Below are positions 8,907 to 18,131 of a stretch of 64,000 nt of DNA, one piece after another. The DNA comes from Clostridioides sp. GTDB taxonomy: Bacteria; Bacillota; Clostridia; Peptostreptococcales; Peptostreptococcaceae. How positions within the stretch are numbered: position 1 is the stretch's first letter; each line of letters starts with the position of its first letter. Below the pieces are notes generated by a model, which was given only the letters and a program-made list of their open reading frames with translations, was not told where the DNA came from and ran no database searches. The DNA lies in NCBI GenBank assembly GCA_031261505.1, contig JAISJN010000001.1:1-64000 (forward strand), read 5' to 3'. The position numbers and the translations under genes were made by a program.

Positions 8907-9449
8907 ATGTCTACAGCTAAAGTTATATGCGCAGGCTTTGGTGGCCAAGGTGTTATGTCTATGGGACAATTACTTACTTATGCAGGGATGTTAGAAGATA
9001 AAGAAGTTTCTTGGTTGCCATCATATGGACCAGAAATGCGTGGAGGTACTGCAATGTGTGCAGTTACTGTTTCTGATGAACCAGTTGGATCTCCACTTAT
9101 AGTTGATGATGCATCAGCAGCAATCGTTATGAATGCTCCATCTTTCGACAAATACGTTAAAGATGTTGCTCCAGGCGGAAAAGTACTAGTTAACAGTTCT
9201 CTAATCGACGCTAAAGTTGAAAGAACTGATGTTGAAGCTTACTACATTCCAGCTAATGAAATAGCTATAGAATTAGGAAACGCTAAGGCTGCAAACATGG
9301 TAATGCTAGGTGCTTACTTAGCAGTTGAACCAACTGTTGATATAGAATCAGTACTTAAAGCATTCTTAAAAGTTTTCGGTGAAAGAAAAGAAAAATTCAT
9401 ACCAATGAACAGAGAAGCCCTTCAAAAAGGTGGTCTAGCAACTAAATAG
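8907..9449 (+). CDS. vorC: 2-oxoacid:ferredoxin oxidoreductase gamma subunit
   Basis: 180 residues; the CoA-binding gamma domain with GFGGQGV at residues 10-16 and SYGPEMRGGTAMCAV around 44-58. It completes the four-subunit DBAC set. The start codon abuts the vorA stop, and a strong terminator follows 45 bases after its own stop, marking the operon end. Confidence 0.93.
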   Translation: MSTAKVICAGFGGQGVMSMGQLLTYAGMLEDKEVSWLPSYGPEMRGGTAMCAVTVSDEPVGSPLIVDDASAAIVMNAPSFDKYVKDVAPGGKVLVNSSLIDAKVERTDVEAYYIPANEIAIELGNAKAANMVMLGAYLAVEPTVDIESVLKAFLKVFGERKEKFIPMNREALQKGGLATK

Positions 9450-9493
9450 TTGTATGGATAAAATGTTCATTAGATGATCACATACTTATACGA

Positions 9494-9532
9494 AGATGTC
9501 TCCAGCCCTCGGGCAGGAGGCATCTTTTTTTA
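9494..9532 (+). terminator. Terminator of the ptb-buk-vor operon
   Basis: AGATGTCTCC pairs with GGAGGCATCT (one G-U) around an AGCCCTCGGGC-type inner hairpin and is followed by seven T. Confidence 0.9.
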
Positions 9533-9657
9533 GCGGAGCAGCAGAGGTAAGCTAGTCGAATAATGATTAGCGACTTCTGCTGATCGATTATGTAAAATGC
9601 AATTTTGTTTTTGTAACTTTTTGTAACAATTATACATGATATATTTTTATTAGAATA

Positions 9658-9666
9658 TGGTATAAT
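9658..9666 (+). promoter_or_regulatory. Extended -10 promoter of glmM
   Basis: TGG-TATAAT (9658-9666) is an extended -10, 50 bases before the GTG start of glmM. No good -35 is visible, which is compatible with the extended class. Confidence 0.6.
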
Positions 9667-9715
9667 GATAGGATACACTGTACATAGTGGGTATGTTTTG
9701 AAGGGAGCAAGTTTA

Positions 9716-11068
9716 GTGAGAAAATATTTTGGAACAGACGGTGTTAGAGGAATAGCAAACACTGAGCTGACATGTGAATTAGCATATAAATTGGGCAGAG
9801 CAGGAGGATATGTTTTAGCTCAGAAAGAACATAAGGACAATGTGAAGGTTGTAGTTGGAAAGGATACTAGGATATCTGGTGACCTACTTCAGTCATCTCT
9901 CGAAGCTGGATTGATGTCTGTGGGCTGTGACGTGGTGAGCGTAGGAGTAATACCTACACCAGGAGTTGCATACCTCATCAAGAAGTTAGACGCAGATTTG
10001 GGTGTAGTAATCTCAGCATCACACAATCCTTTTGAATACAACGGGATAAAATTCTTCAACGAGGACGGATACAAACTAGACGACGAAATAGAACTTGAAA
10101 TAGAATCGTATATAGATGATATAAGCAAAATAACATACTACCCAATAGGTGCAGAACTAGGAAATAAAATCAGCATGCACGAGGCTACCAGAGATTATAT
10201 AGACTACTTAAAAACTATAGTAGACGAGGACTTCACTGGATTAAAGGTCGTGCTAGACTGTGCAAACGGTGCGTCATTTGACATAGCACCTAAGGTATAC
10301 GCTGAACTAGGGGCTGAGGTTGTCGCTATAAACAACCATCCAGATGGATTGAATATAAACGACAAATGTGGGTCGACTCATCCAGAATCATTGTGCAAGG
10401 CTGTAGTTGCAAATGAGGCAGACTTAGGTCTAGCCTACGACGGTGACGCAGATAGATTAATTGCAGTAGATGAAAATGGAAATGTTATAGACGGCGATCA
10501 TATAATGATAATGAGCGCTCTATTCCTCAAGGAAAAGAAAAAATTAAAAAATGATACATTAGTAGTGACGGTTATGAGCAATATAGGACTGGGGATCGCA
10601 GCTAAAAACAACGGTATCAACACAGCTACAACAGCTGTTGGAGATAGATACGTACTTGAAGAAATGAAAAAAAACGGGTACAATCTAGGTGGAGAGCAGT
10701 CAGGCCACATGATACTTCTAGACTACAACACTACAGGAGACGGCATACTAAGCTCTCTACTGTTGTCTAGTATAGTAAAAGAAAAGAGAATGCAACTGTC
10801 ACAGGCAGCGGCGATAATGACTCAGTACCCACAGGTACTAGTAAACGCCAAGGTTCAAAATGGAAACAAGAACCGCTATATGGAGGTCGATGAGGTCAAG
10901 GTAGAAATAGAAAGAATCGAAGACATATTAGACGGAGAAGGAAGGGTTTTGATAAGGCCATCTGGTACAGAGCCTTTAGTAAGGGTAATGTTAGAGGGTA
11001 AAGAGGAAGGTCAATTGAAAGAACTAGCTACAAATTTGGCAGACCTGATAGTAGAAAAATTAGGTTAA
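9716..11068 (+). CDS. glmM: Phosphoglucosamine mutase
   Basis: Converts glucosamine-6-phosphate to glucosamine-1-phosphate for peptidoglycan precursor UDP-GlcNAc. The start is the GTG at 9716 after AAGGGAG: it gives the canonical MRKYFGTDGVRGIAN N terminus and 450 residues, whereas an in-frame ATG at 9665 would add 17 unconserved residues overlapping the promoter. The phosphoserine loop ISASHNP has Ser102, and the metal loop DGDADR is at 242-247. It stands directly before the glmS ribozyme and glmS rather than after cdaR. Confidence 0.96.
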   Translation: MRKYFGTDGVRGIANTELTCELAYKLGRAGGYVLAQKEHKDNVKVVVGKDTRISGDLLQSSLEAGLMSVGCDVVSVGVIPTPGVAYLIKKLDADLGVVISASHNPFEYNGIKFFNEDGYKLDDEIELEIESYIDDISKITYYPIGAELGNKISMHEATRDYIDYLKTIVDEDFTGLKVVLDCANGASFDIAPKVYAELGAEVVAINNHPDGLNINDKCGSTHPESLCKAVVANEADLGLAYDGDADRLIAVDENGNVIDGDHIMIMSALFLKEKKKLKNDTLVVTVMSNIGLGIAAKNNGINTATTAVGDRYVLEEMKKNGYNLGGEQSGHMILLDYNTTGDGILSSLLLSSIVKEKRMQLSQAAAIMTQYPQVLVNAKVQNGNKNRYMEVDEVKVEIERIEDILDGEGRVLIRPSGTEPLVRVMLEGKEEGQLKELATNLADLIVEKLG

Positions 11069-11122
11069 TGCGACCTGCGAACAGAAGTCAATCGGCAGTC
11101 GTCATTGTAGCTTAAACACAGG

Positions 11123-11150
11123 ACTCAGAAAGCTCCATGGCTTTCTGAGT
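11123..11150 (+). other. Strong hairpin between glmM and the glmS ribozyme
   Basis: ACTCAGAAAG pairs with CTTTCTGAGT around CTCCATGG. It has no T tract, so it is probably not a terminator; it may stabilise the 3' end left on glmM mRNA after ribozyme cleavage (inference). Confidence 0.6.
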
Positions 11151-11347
11151 ACCGATAAAGCGCCAGAGCTCGCAAGTTTTACGCAGTTTGTCGATAGTCA
11201 GTAGCAAAGAAATGCGTGACTGTGATGAAATGGTTTGCGAGTTGACGAGGTCAGAGTTAATCGAAGTTATCGGCGGATGCTCTGCGGTGTATTACCATCG
11301 AAAGGGTTCAATCAAAACGTGGGAGCAATCTCACGGACAAAGCGGGA
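11151..11347 (+). ncRNA. glmS ribozyme-riboswitch
   Basis: Self-cleaving RNA that uses glucosamine-6-phosphate as cofactor. The conserved core is easy to read: the cleavage-site AAAG/CGCCAGA (cut expected between A11159 and G11160), P1/P2.1 arms GCTCGCAA...TTTGCGAG, GTTGACGAGGTCAGAGTT, ATCGAAGTTATCGGCGGATG, and the 3' P4 part with TCTCACGGACAAAGCG. It sits in the 377-base glmM-glmS gap. Cleavage leads to decay of glmS mRNA, so glmS is shut down when GlcN6P is high. Confidence 0.95.
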
Positions 11348-11445
11348 CCTCAGTAAAATAGACCGAACCTCTTGAAATATGCGGAGGAAACTCTGCTTGC
11401 GCGCAGTGTATTTGCGTAAATTATATATTTTGAGGAGGCACAAAT

Positions 11446-13272
11446 ATGTGTGGAATAGTTGGATATTTAGGAAAGAGAAATGCAGCCGACGTAATAATGG
11501 ATGGGCTTGCGAAATTAGAATATAGAGGATATGATTCAGCTGGAATAGCTGTATTGAGCGATAAGAAATTAGACATAAGAAAACACAGTGGAAAACTTGC
11601 AGTCTTGGCAGAGGATCTAGCGAAGGACAGGATGGAAGGAAATCTAGGTATAGGTCATACAAGATGGGCTACACACGGAGAACCTACAGATGTAAATTCT
11701 CATCCACATTTTAATAAAGACAAGAGCATAGCTATAGTTCACAACGGTATAATCGAAAACTACATGGAACTAAGAGAAGAATTGGTGGAAGACGGGGTTG
11801 AATTCTTGACTCAGACCGATTCGGAATCAATAGCGCACCTAGTCGATAAATACTACGAAGGTAATTTACTAGATGCCGTTAAAAAGACGTTAAATAGGCT
11901 TAGAGGCGCTTACGCTCTAGGTGTCATAGCTAAAGACAGCCCTAACGAATTAGTGGCTGTAAGAAAGGATTGTCCTCTAGTAGCTGGTGTTGGAAATGGA
12001 GAGCTGATAGTTGCGTCAGACGTCACAGCTATACTTTCTTATACAAAGGACGTATACTACCTAGACAACGGAGAAATCATACACGCAAAAGACGGAAAGA
12101 TAAAAATATACGATTTCGAAGGAAATGAAGTACAAAAAGAAACTGTTCACCTAGAAATGGACCTTGAAACAGCGTCTAAGGGCGGATATGACTACTTTAT
12201 GTCAAAAGAAGTCCATGAGCAGCCAGCAGTTATAAAAGAAACTCTTGAGAGAAGAATAAACGACGAGGGGACTATAGTTCTCGATTCGATAAATATAACA
12301 AAAGAAGAGCTAGAAAAAATAAATAGAATATATATAGTTGCCTGCGGTACGGCATATCACGCTGGACTTTTGGGGAAACACGCCATAGAACAATTTGTAA
12401 AGGTTCCGGTAATAGCAGATATAGCATCTGAGTTTAGATATGCAGATCCTATAATCGATGAAAATTCATTGGTAATCTTAGTGAGTCAGTCTGGAGAGAC
12501 AGCAGATACATTATCTGTTTTAAGAGAAGCTAAGAAAAAGGGTGCAAGGGTGTTATCGGTGACAAATGTAGTTGGATCATCGATTGCAAGAGAGTCAGAC
12601 GACGTATTCTACACTTGGGCTGGACCAGAAATATCCGTTGCATCTACAAAGGCGTATACTACTCAGATAGTATCGCTCTACATGATAGCACTTGATTTTG
12701 CAATCAAGAAGGGAAGCATAAGCAGGGCGTACTACGACCATGTGCTAGGAAAGATGCTCGAGCTGCCTTCACAGGTGAAAGAAGTCTTGAAGGGCGAGCA
12801 ACAGTGCAAGAGCGTAGCGGAAAAACTATACCAAAGCGCAAGTGCCTTCTACCTAGGTAGGGGTATAGACTGTAGTCTTGCTATGGAGGGCGCACTTAAG
12901 TTAAAAGAGATATCGTACATCCATGCAGAAGCTTTTGCAGCTGGAGAATTGAAACACGGAACAATAGCCTTGATTGAGAAAAATACACCTGTAATAGCTA
13001 TAGCGACTCAGGAAAAATTATTTGAAAAGATAGTCTCAAATATGCAAGAGGTTAGAGCAAGAGGTGCTTACGTTATATCAATAGCTGAAAAGCACAATAC
13101 GAGCGTTGAAAACACCGCTGACGATGTTATATACATCCCAAATACAGACGATATACTGGCACCTATACTAGCAGTAGTTCCTATGCAACTTATCGCATAC
13201 TACGCATCTATATTAAAAGGTTGCGATGTAGATAAACCTAGAAACTTAGCGAAATCAGTAACAGTTGAATAG
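11446..13272 (+). CDS. glmS: Glutamine:fructose-6-phosphate aminotransferase
   Basis: Makes glucosamine-6-phosphate from fructose-6-phosphate and glutamine, the first committed step of amino-sugar synthesis. The nucleophile Cys follows the initiator Met (MCGIVGYLG), the class II amidotransferase domain covers about residues 2-220, and two SIS isomerase domains cover about 290-600, ending in the conserved KPRNLAKSVTVE. 608 residues, full length. TTGAGGAGG precedes the ATG. Controlled by the ribozyme in its leader; a perfect terminator follows. Confidence 0.97.
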   Translation: MCGIVGYLGKRNAADVIMDGLAKLEYRGYDSAGIAVLSDKKLDIRKHSGKLAVLAEDLAKDRMEGNLGIGHTRWATHGEPTDVNSHPHFNKDKSIAIVHNGIIENYMELREELVEDGVEFLTQTDSESIAHLVDKYYEGNLLDAVKKTLNRLRGAYALGVIAKDSPNELVAVRKDCPLVAGVGNGELIVASDVTAILSYTKDVYYLDNGEIIHAKDGKIKIYDFEGNEVQKETVHLEMDLETASKGGYDYFMSKEVHEQPAVIKETLERRINDEGTIVLDSINITKEELEKINRIYIVACGTAYHAGLLGKHAIEQFVKVPVIADIASEFRYADPIIDENSLVILVSQSGETADTLSVLREAKKKGARVLSVTNVVGSSIARESDDVFYTWAGPEISVASTKAYTTQIVSLYMIALDFAIKKGSISRAYYDHVLGKMLELPSQVKEVLKGEQQCKSVAEKLYQSASAFYLGRGIDCSLAMEGALKLKEISYIHAEAFAAGELKHGTIALIEKNTPVIAIATQEKLFEKIVSNMQEVRARGAYVISIAEKHNTSVENTADDVIYIPNTDDILAPILAVVPMQLIAYYASILKGCDVDKPRNLAKSVTVE

Positions 13273-13279
13273 AATTTAC

Positions 13280-13318
13280 ACTGCAGTGAGAATAGCCTTA
13301 TTTCTCACTGCAGTTTTT
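13280..13318 (+). terminator. Terminator of glmS
   Basis: ACTGCAGTGAGAA (13280-13292) and TTCTCACTGCAGT (13302-13314) form a perfect 13-bp stem followed by T residues. Confidence 0.93.
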
Positions 13319-13500
13319 ATGTTGAAATAAATAAAAATAGATTTAAACGTACAGAAATGGATTGAATTAAATTCAAACATATTTAAATAAATTGCAAGAA
13401 GTTGAATTTAATTAAAATAAAATGTTATTTTTAAGGCGATTATTATATAAATTTGGTGGTATCTATATAATATAATTTAATTATTGAAGAGGGTGGTTAG

Positions 13501-14631
13501 ATGGAAAAATTGAAACTCGGAAGGGAAGTATTAAAACACGCTCAAACGCAGGTGGATAATTGTATAGATTGTAAAATATGCTTCAAAGTATGCCCTATGA
13601 TGGACAAGTTCGGTTTGTCGCCAAAGCAGATAGCAAGGGAGATAGTAGATGAGCAAGCTGTGGACAAGCTGTTGCCGTACTCCTGCATGATGTGTGGGCT
13701 ATGTGAAAAGGTATGTCCAGTCGATATAGACTGGGGAGAGCTACACCAGGAGACGAGGGAAGAAATATTTTCAAACTATAAGAAAAAATTAAATGAGATA
13801 GGATACAATGGAGTTAAGTTTCACCAGATGTCTAGTTTCTGTGGAATTTTTTCATCGACTGAACTTAACCGAGACTCGAAATCTATATTTTTGCCTGGAT
13901 GCAGCTTAACCGCTTACAGTGAAGACCTGGTAAATCAAACGTATTTATATCTTAGACAATATATGCCAAATCTATCGCTGGTATTTGAATGCTGTGCGAA
14001 TCCAACAAAACTCGTCGGAGATAAAAATGGGTTTGAAAAATATTTTTCACATATTGCAGATCTTATAGCAAATGAGCAGGTGGATGAGATAGTAGTAGCC
14101 TGTCCTAATTGTTACAAGGTAATAAATGCCTTGAGCCAAGACGTTAAGGTGAGCTTCATATGGGAGAAAATAAGGGAGTTTGGACTGCCGACTGGGCTTA
14201 AGGGGCATTACAGCGACGTCGCTATGTCGTTTGCATTGCACGACCCTTGTGCTATCAGGTACGAGTCAGGGCTTCAAGACGATGTTAGATACGTTTTGAA
14301 AGAGCTTGGAGTAAAGGTTAATGAGTTTGAATTCAACCGTGAGAACACCAAATGCTGTGGCTCAGGTGGTATGACTAGGGTGACTAGCCCAGAGATATCC
14401 AGCAACCAGAGTAAGACTAGGGCGGACGAGTCGAAGTCTGACGTAATAGTAAGCTACTGTCAATCGTGTTGTGAGTCGTTTTTAGAGGTTGGAAAGCCTA
14501 CGTTACACGTCCTCGACTTTATCTTCAACACGAATGTGATATGCAAGACTGGTTTTTCACAGAGCAATAAATCGCTTATGGGCAAGTGGGTGAGCAGGAG
14601 AAAGGCAGTTAAAAATAAGAAGGGATGCTAG
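13501..14631 (+). CDS. Fe-S oxidoreductase with CCG domains (GlcF/LutA/HdrD-like)
   Basis: 376 residues. Two classic 4Fe-4S motifs, C21-C24-C27-C31 and C62-C65-C68-C72, are followed by two CCG-type cysteine-rich domains: an ECCANPTKLVG segment with a divergent first half, then NTKCCGSGGM and SYCQSCCESF. This is the layout of heterodisulfide-reductase D / glycolate oxidase GlcF subunits. No flavin partner gene is adjacent, so the electron donor is unknown. ATG after AGAGGGTGG; a TATAAT lies about 30 bases upstream. The rhodanese lipoprotein downstream hints at sulfur or thiol redox work (inference). Confidence 0.8.
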   Translation: MEKLKLGREVLKHAQTQVDNCIDCKICFKVCPMMDKFGLSPKQIAREIVDEQAVDKLLPYSCMMCGLCEKVCPVDIDWGELHQETREEIFSNYKKKLNEIGYNGVKFHQMSSFCGIFSSTELNRDSKSIFLPGCSLTAYSEDLVNQTYLYLRQYMPNLSLVFECCANPTKLVGDKNGFEKYFSHIADLIANEQVDEIVVACPNCYKVINALSQDVKVSFIWEKIREFGLPTGLKGHYSDVAMSFALHDPCAIRYESGLQDDVRYVLKELGVKVNEFEFNRENTKCCGSGGMTRVTSPEISSNQSKTRADESKSDVIVSYCQSCCESFLEVGKPTLHVLDFIFNTNVICKTGFSQSNKSLMGKWVSRRKAVKNKKGC

Positions 14632-14817
14632 CTAGAATTAGATCCTTACCAAGAATACCGTTGCTTTAGCTATGTGGAGTGCGTCGAGCAGAAGGCAGAG
14701 AAGTAAATGAATGACTATAGAAATAACCTGAATTTATGGATGAATAAATAGAAAAAAACAATAACAACAAGAGGTATATAGGAAATAAATATAGTTCTAT
14801 ATAAAGTTAGAGGAATT

Positions 14818-14826
14818 TGTTATAAT
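14818..14826 (+). promoter_or_regulatory. Extended -10 promoter of the rhodanese lipoprotein gene
   Basis: TGT-TATAAT at 14818-14826, 68 bases before the ATG; no clear -35. Confidence 0.5.
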
Positions 14827-14894
14827 TTTAGTAGACTGTGAGAATAAAAACAAAATTTGAAGATTTTTGCAGCAAATAACGAGGGGGTATAGAT

Positions 14895-15671
14895 ATGAAT
14901 AAAAAGTTGAAAACGCTATCGCTAGGTTTAATACTAGCATTAACAATGGGAGTGCTAGCAGGATGTGGTCAAAAACCAGCTGAAAACGAAAGTAAGACAA
15001 AAGAAGAAACAAGTGCAGAAAAAGACACTAAGAAAGAAGAAACAGAGAAAACAGAAGCTACATACAAAGATATAACTGGGGACGACGCAAAAAAATTATT
15101 CGAAGATAAAAAATTCGACGGAAGAATTATAGACGTTAGACCAGCTGAAGAATACGCAGCAGGACATATAGTAAATGCAGTAAATATCCCAGTAGATCAA
15201 TTAAAAGACAGTTTAACTAGTCTTGAAGGATTCAAAGACAAAGACGTAATAGTATACTGCAACTCTGGTAAAAAGAGCACAGAAGCAGCTAAGACTCTAT
15301 CAGAAAACGGATTCACAAAAGTATCCAATGCAGACGGAGTTAAAAAATACACTTACGACCTAGTTAAATACACAGATTTAGATGCAGCTGCAACTGAAAA
15401 ATTAATAGCTGACACTAAAGATTTACAAATAGTTGACGTTAGAGATGCATCCGACTTCGGAAAAAGTCATCTTGAAAATGCTAAAAACATAGCATTAGCA
15501 GATTTAGAATCTAAATTAGACGGTTTATCTAAAGACAAACCAGTTCTTGTATACTGCAACTCAGGATTTAAGAGTGCACAAGGAGCGAAAACTCTTCAAG
15601 AAAAAGGATTCAAAACTGTTTACAATGCAGTTGACGGTGTAACTGAACACGAATATAAATTAGTTAAATAG
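14895..15671 (+). CDS. Lipoprotein with two rhodanese domains
   Basis: A signal peptide with lipobox LAGC (Cys24) leads into a Lys/Glu-rich linker (about residues 25-55) and two rhodanese modules. Each retains the active-site loop YCNSG with the catalytic cysteine (Cys122 and Cys221). The protein is thus an extracytoplasmic, membrane-tethered sulfurtransferase; substrates may be sulfide or polysulfide carriers, but this is not shown by sequence. 258 residues. ATG after GAGGGGG. Codon use is highly adapted, with frequent AAA and GAC, suggesting an abundant protein. Confidence 0.88.
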   Translation: MNKKLKTLSLGLILALTMGVLAGCGQKPAENESKTKEETSAEKDTKKEETEKTEATYKDITGDDAKKLFEDKKFDGRIIDVRPAEEYAAGHIVNAVNIPVDQLKDSLTSLEGFKDKDVIVYCNSGKKSTEAAKTLSENGFTKVSNADGVKKYTYDLVKYTDLDAAATEKLIADTKDLQIVDVRDASDFGKSHLENAKNIALADLESKLDGLSKDKPVLVYCNSGFKSAQGAKTLQEKGFKTVYNAVDGVTEHEYKLVK

Positions 15672-15681
15672 ATGTAGTATA

Positions 15682-15724
15682 GGAAAACGGCGATCTCTTA
15701 TCTAAGGGGTTGCCGGTTTTTTTA
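15682..15724 (+). terminator. Terminator of the rhodanese lipoprotein gene
   Basis: AAAACGGCGATCTC pairs, with one bulged G, with GGGGTTGCCGGTTTT and runs into T residues. Confidence 0.8.
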
Positions 15725-15802
15725 TTTAAATTCTAAATTGAATTTTTTTAAACCTCAATCTCAATCCAAATCGCAATCCAAACATAATCCAAATCACAAT
15801 AT

Positions 15803-15870
15803 AACTTGAGATAAATGTCCTCCACCTCTATAGATGTAGGGTATAAATCTACGCGATCTTGTTCATAATT
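15803..15870 (+). repeat. Dispersed hairpin element, copy 1 (3' half degenerate)
   Basis: Begins ACTTGAGATAAATGTCC, then CCACCTCTATAGATG and GGTATAAATCT, and ends GTTCATAATT. It shares the left end, the CTCTATAG loop and the returning arm with copies near 20.4, 37.0, 42.7, 51.7, 53.3, 58.0 and 62.8 kb; the second hairpin is poorly kept. Confidence 0.7.
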
Positions 15871-15979
15871 AAAGTATGAATTAGATTAATCGAGAATCGG
15901 ATTAAAGTATAAATTGGCGGTATGATTTGTGAATCTACTAAATCATAGAATATACCAAGAAAAATCAGGGGGATTTAAG

Positions 15980-16720
15980 ATGAGGAAATTACAAATAATT
16001 ATAATGGCGGTAGTACTGTTATCGGTGGGAGGATTTACGTCCTATGCCGATTTGAAATTAAATTCAAATCATGCGTATCTCAACAGGGAATTAGGCAAGG
16101 TAGGGGCAGAGTGCGTGCAATTCAACACGAAAATCAACTCACAGTTATACGATGATCTCACAAAGGAAGAACTGGAAAATATTTTAACTGAATCAGCCGA
16201 AATATTTGACGAGGGTGGAAGAGATACCGAGAAGTCTACACTCTGGAGCGAGAAGGAAAAGAAAGTCGCAGTCGAAATACATAAAGCCGGAATAGATATT
16301 AGTATGAAAATTATCAAAAAAAATGCTAAAGAAACATATGCAACTGTTGACATAACCGAAGATAAAGTATATAAACATATAGACGGGAAATATGTAGAAT
16401 TAGAGAAATTGTTAAAATACAGCTCTAAAGACATCAAAATTTATTCGTGTATTGTAGGAAAATACAAAAAAAAGTTACAATATGTAAAAAATGATGATAT
16501 TTTAGCCGAAATATTATATAATATGAATGCTGAAGAAATACAGAGGATAGATAATAGTAACATTTTATCCGTTGTTGCATATGGTAAATTAGTAAGGTGT
16601 GACAACGAACTGAACTACTTAGGGAAGAAAATTAATTTAAATATAGCAATCAGAGACAAGGAAGATACTGGAGAAACATATATTTATATTTCGAGTCCAA
16701 TTATAAAAATAGATTATTGA
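15980..16720 (+). CDS. YwmB-like secreted protein of the murA-spoIID cluster
   Basis: 246 residues starting at the ATG after AGGGGGATT; a longer reading from 15929 lacks a ribosome-binding site. A Sec signal peptide (about residues 1-24, ending SYA-D) is followed by a mixed alpha/beta soluble protein with no motif I can name securely. The family call rests on position: in spore-forming Firmicutes the YwmB/DUF1779 gene stands before the second murA, spoIID and spoIIQ, as here, and length and signal peptide agree. Function is unknown; likely at the cell surface or in the intermembrane space of the forespore (inference). Confidence 0.6.
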   Translation: MRKLQIIIMAVVLLSVGGFTSYADLKLNSNHAYLNRELGKVGAECVQFNTKINSQLYDDLTKEELENILTESAEIFDEGGRDTEKSTLWSEKEKKVAVEIHKAGIDISMKIIKKNAKETYATVDITEDKVYKHIDGKYVELEKLLKYSSKDIKIYSCIVGKYKKKLQYVKNDDILAEILYNMNAEEIQRIDNSNILSVVAYGKLVRCDNELNYLGKKINLNIAIRDKEDTGETYIYISSPIIKIDY

Positions 16721-16739
16721 TTATGAGGGAGATTTAAGA

Positions 16740-17993
16740 ATGGCAAAAATTATTGTGAGAAAAAGTGATCCTCTTAGAGGTAGAGTTAAAATAGATGGTG
16801 CAAAAAATGCAGTATTGCCTATAATAGCAGCGACGCTGTTAGCAAATGGGAAATCGGTGCTAAGAGGAGTTCCTAATCTACAAGACGTTCAAGTAATATC
16901 AGAGTTAATTAGACATCTTGGAGCAGAGGTTGAGTATAACGGAGATACTATGACCGTGGACGCTAGCAAAATAAATACTTGTGACGCGCCATATGAATTG
17001 GTTAGAAAGATGAGAGCATCGTTTTTAGTGATGGGACCACTTCTAGCTAGATTCAACAGCACAAAAATATCAATGCCAGGAGGATGTGCTATAGGGACTA
17101 GACCTATAGACCTACATCTAAAGGGATTCAAAGAATTAGGTGCAGAGATAGTAATGGAGCACGGTTTTGTTGGAGCAGAGACAGAAAAACTAAAAGGGGC
17201 GAGACTCTACCTTGATTTTCCGTCGGTTGGTGCCACTGAAAATATAATGATGGCAGCTACTTTGGCAAAAGGACTCACTATAATAGAAAATGCAGCTGAA
17301 GAACCTGAAATTGTCGACCTTGCAAACTTCCTAAACGAAATGGGAGCAGATGTAAAAGGAGCAGGTACAAACACTATCAAGATTCGTGGAGTAGAAGAGC
17401 TTCACGGAGCTGAACACAATGTCATTCCAGATAGAATAGAAGCGGCTACTTACATGGTTGCAGCAGCTATGACAAAGGGAGATATAGTGGTTGAAAATGT
17501 ATTTTCAGAGCATCTTAAACCAGTTATAGCAAAATTAAGAGAAGCTGGTTGCGAGATAACTGAAATGGAAAACTCAATAAGGGTAGTAGGACCAGAGATG
17601 TTAAAACCAATAGATATCAAGACCCTTCCACATCCAGGTTTCCCAACTGATGTCCAAGCACAGTTTATGGCTATGCTTACTATTGCAAATGGAACGGGTG
17701 TAGTAATTGAGACTGTTTTTGAAAATAGATTCATGCACGTATCTGAATTCAACAGAATGGGTGCAGATATAAAAATAGACGGAAGAAGTGCAGTTGTAAA
17801 CGGCGTCGATGAACTTCACGGGGCAGATGTAAACGCAACTGACCTGAGAGCTGGAGCAGCGCTCATACTCTGTGGATTAATAGCAGAAGGCGAGACTCAA
17901 ATAGGCGAAATATATCATATCCTAAGGGGATATGTAGATATCGACAAGAAAATAAAAGCACTAGGTGGGGACATCGAAATAGTAGAAGAATAG
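16740..17993 (+). CDS. murA: UDP-N-acetylglucosamine 1-carboxyvinyltransferase
   Basis: Adds enolpyruvate to UDP-GlcNAc, first committed step of peptidoglycan synthesis. 417 residues of EPSP-synthase fold: substrate-binding KNAVLP near residue 22, and the catalytic loop [10 protein letters not shown] with Cys near residue 117, the cysteine targeted by fosfomycin. Sits between the ywmB-like gene (20 bases) and spoIID, the position of the sporulation-cluster murA paralogue. ATG after GAGGGAG. Confidence 0.96.
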   Translation: MAKIIVRKSDPLRGRVKIDGAKNAVLPIIAATLLANGKSVLRGVPNLQDVQVISELIRHLGAEVEYNGDTMTVDASKINTCDAPYELVRKMRASFLVMGPLLARFNSTKISMPGGCAIGTRPIDLHLKGFKELGAEIVMEHGFVGAETEKLKGARLYLDFPSVGATENIMMAATLAKGLTIIENAAEEPEIVDLANFLNEMGADVKGAGTNTIKIRGVEELHGAEHNVIPDRIEAATYMVAAAMTKGDIVVENVFSEHLKPVIAKLREAGCEITEMENSIRVVGPEMLKPIDIKTLPHPGFPTDVQAQFMAMLTIANGTGVVIETVFENRFMHVSEFNRMGADIKIDGRSAVVNGVDELHGADVNATDLRAGAALILCGLIAEGETQIGEIYHILRGYVDIDKKIKALGGDIEIVEE

Positions 17994-17999
17994 AAGATT

Positions 18000-18107
18000 A
18001 AAATTCTAATGGGTAACAAATAAAGAGGATTTTTCGTATACTTTAAGGTGGGCTAAAATTCTATAGGTAATAAATAAGGAGGGTTTTTCATATACTTTAT
18101 CGAAAGC
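18000..18107 (+). repeat. 54-bp tandem duplication before spoIID
   Basis: Unit 1 (about 18000-18054) and unit 2 (about 18055-18107) share AAAATTCTA, GGTAA, AAATAA, GGATTTTTC/GGGTTTTTC, TATACTTTA and GCT in the same order and spacing. The copies differ at several positions, so the duplication is not recent. Each carries a sigma-E-like -10. Confidence 0.8.
18068..18096 (+). promoter_or_regulatory. Sigma-E-like promoter of spoIID
   Basis: -35 TAATAAA (18068-18074), 14-base spacer, -10 CATATACT (18089-18096), compared with the Bacillus sigma-E consensus KMATATT-N14-CATACAMT. The -10 matches 7 of 8. It lies in unit 2 of the tandem duplication. Confidence 0.5.
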
Positions 18108-18131
18108 TAAATTTCTAGGAGGAGATAGTAT

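Larger units (their letters stand above)
15672..15979. other. Intergenic region before the ywmB-like gene
   Basis: 308 bases: the terminator at its 5' end, a run of imperfect AATCCAAAT-type units at about 15755-15800, and one copy of the dispersed hairpin repeat (15803-15870). No gene is visible in it. Confidence 0.6.

Noticed and set aside
15929-15979. Longer N terminus of the ywmB-like protein
   Set aside because: It would bury the AGGGGGA ribosome-binding site and the signal peptide; the ATG at 15980 is better.
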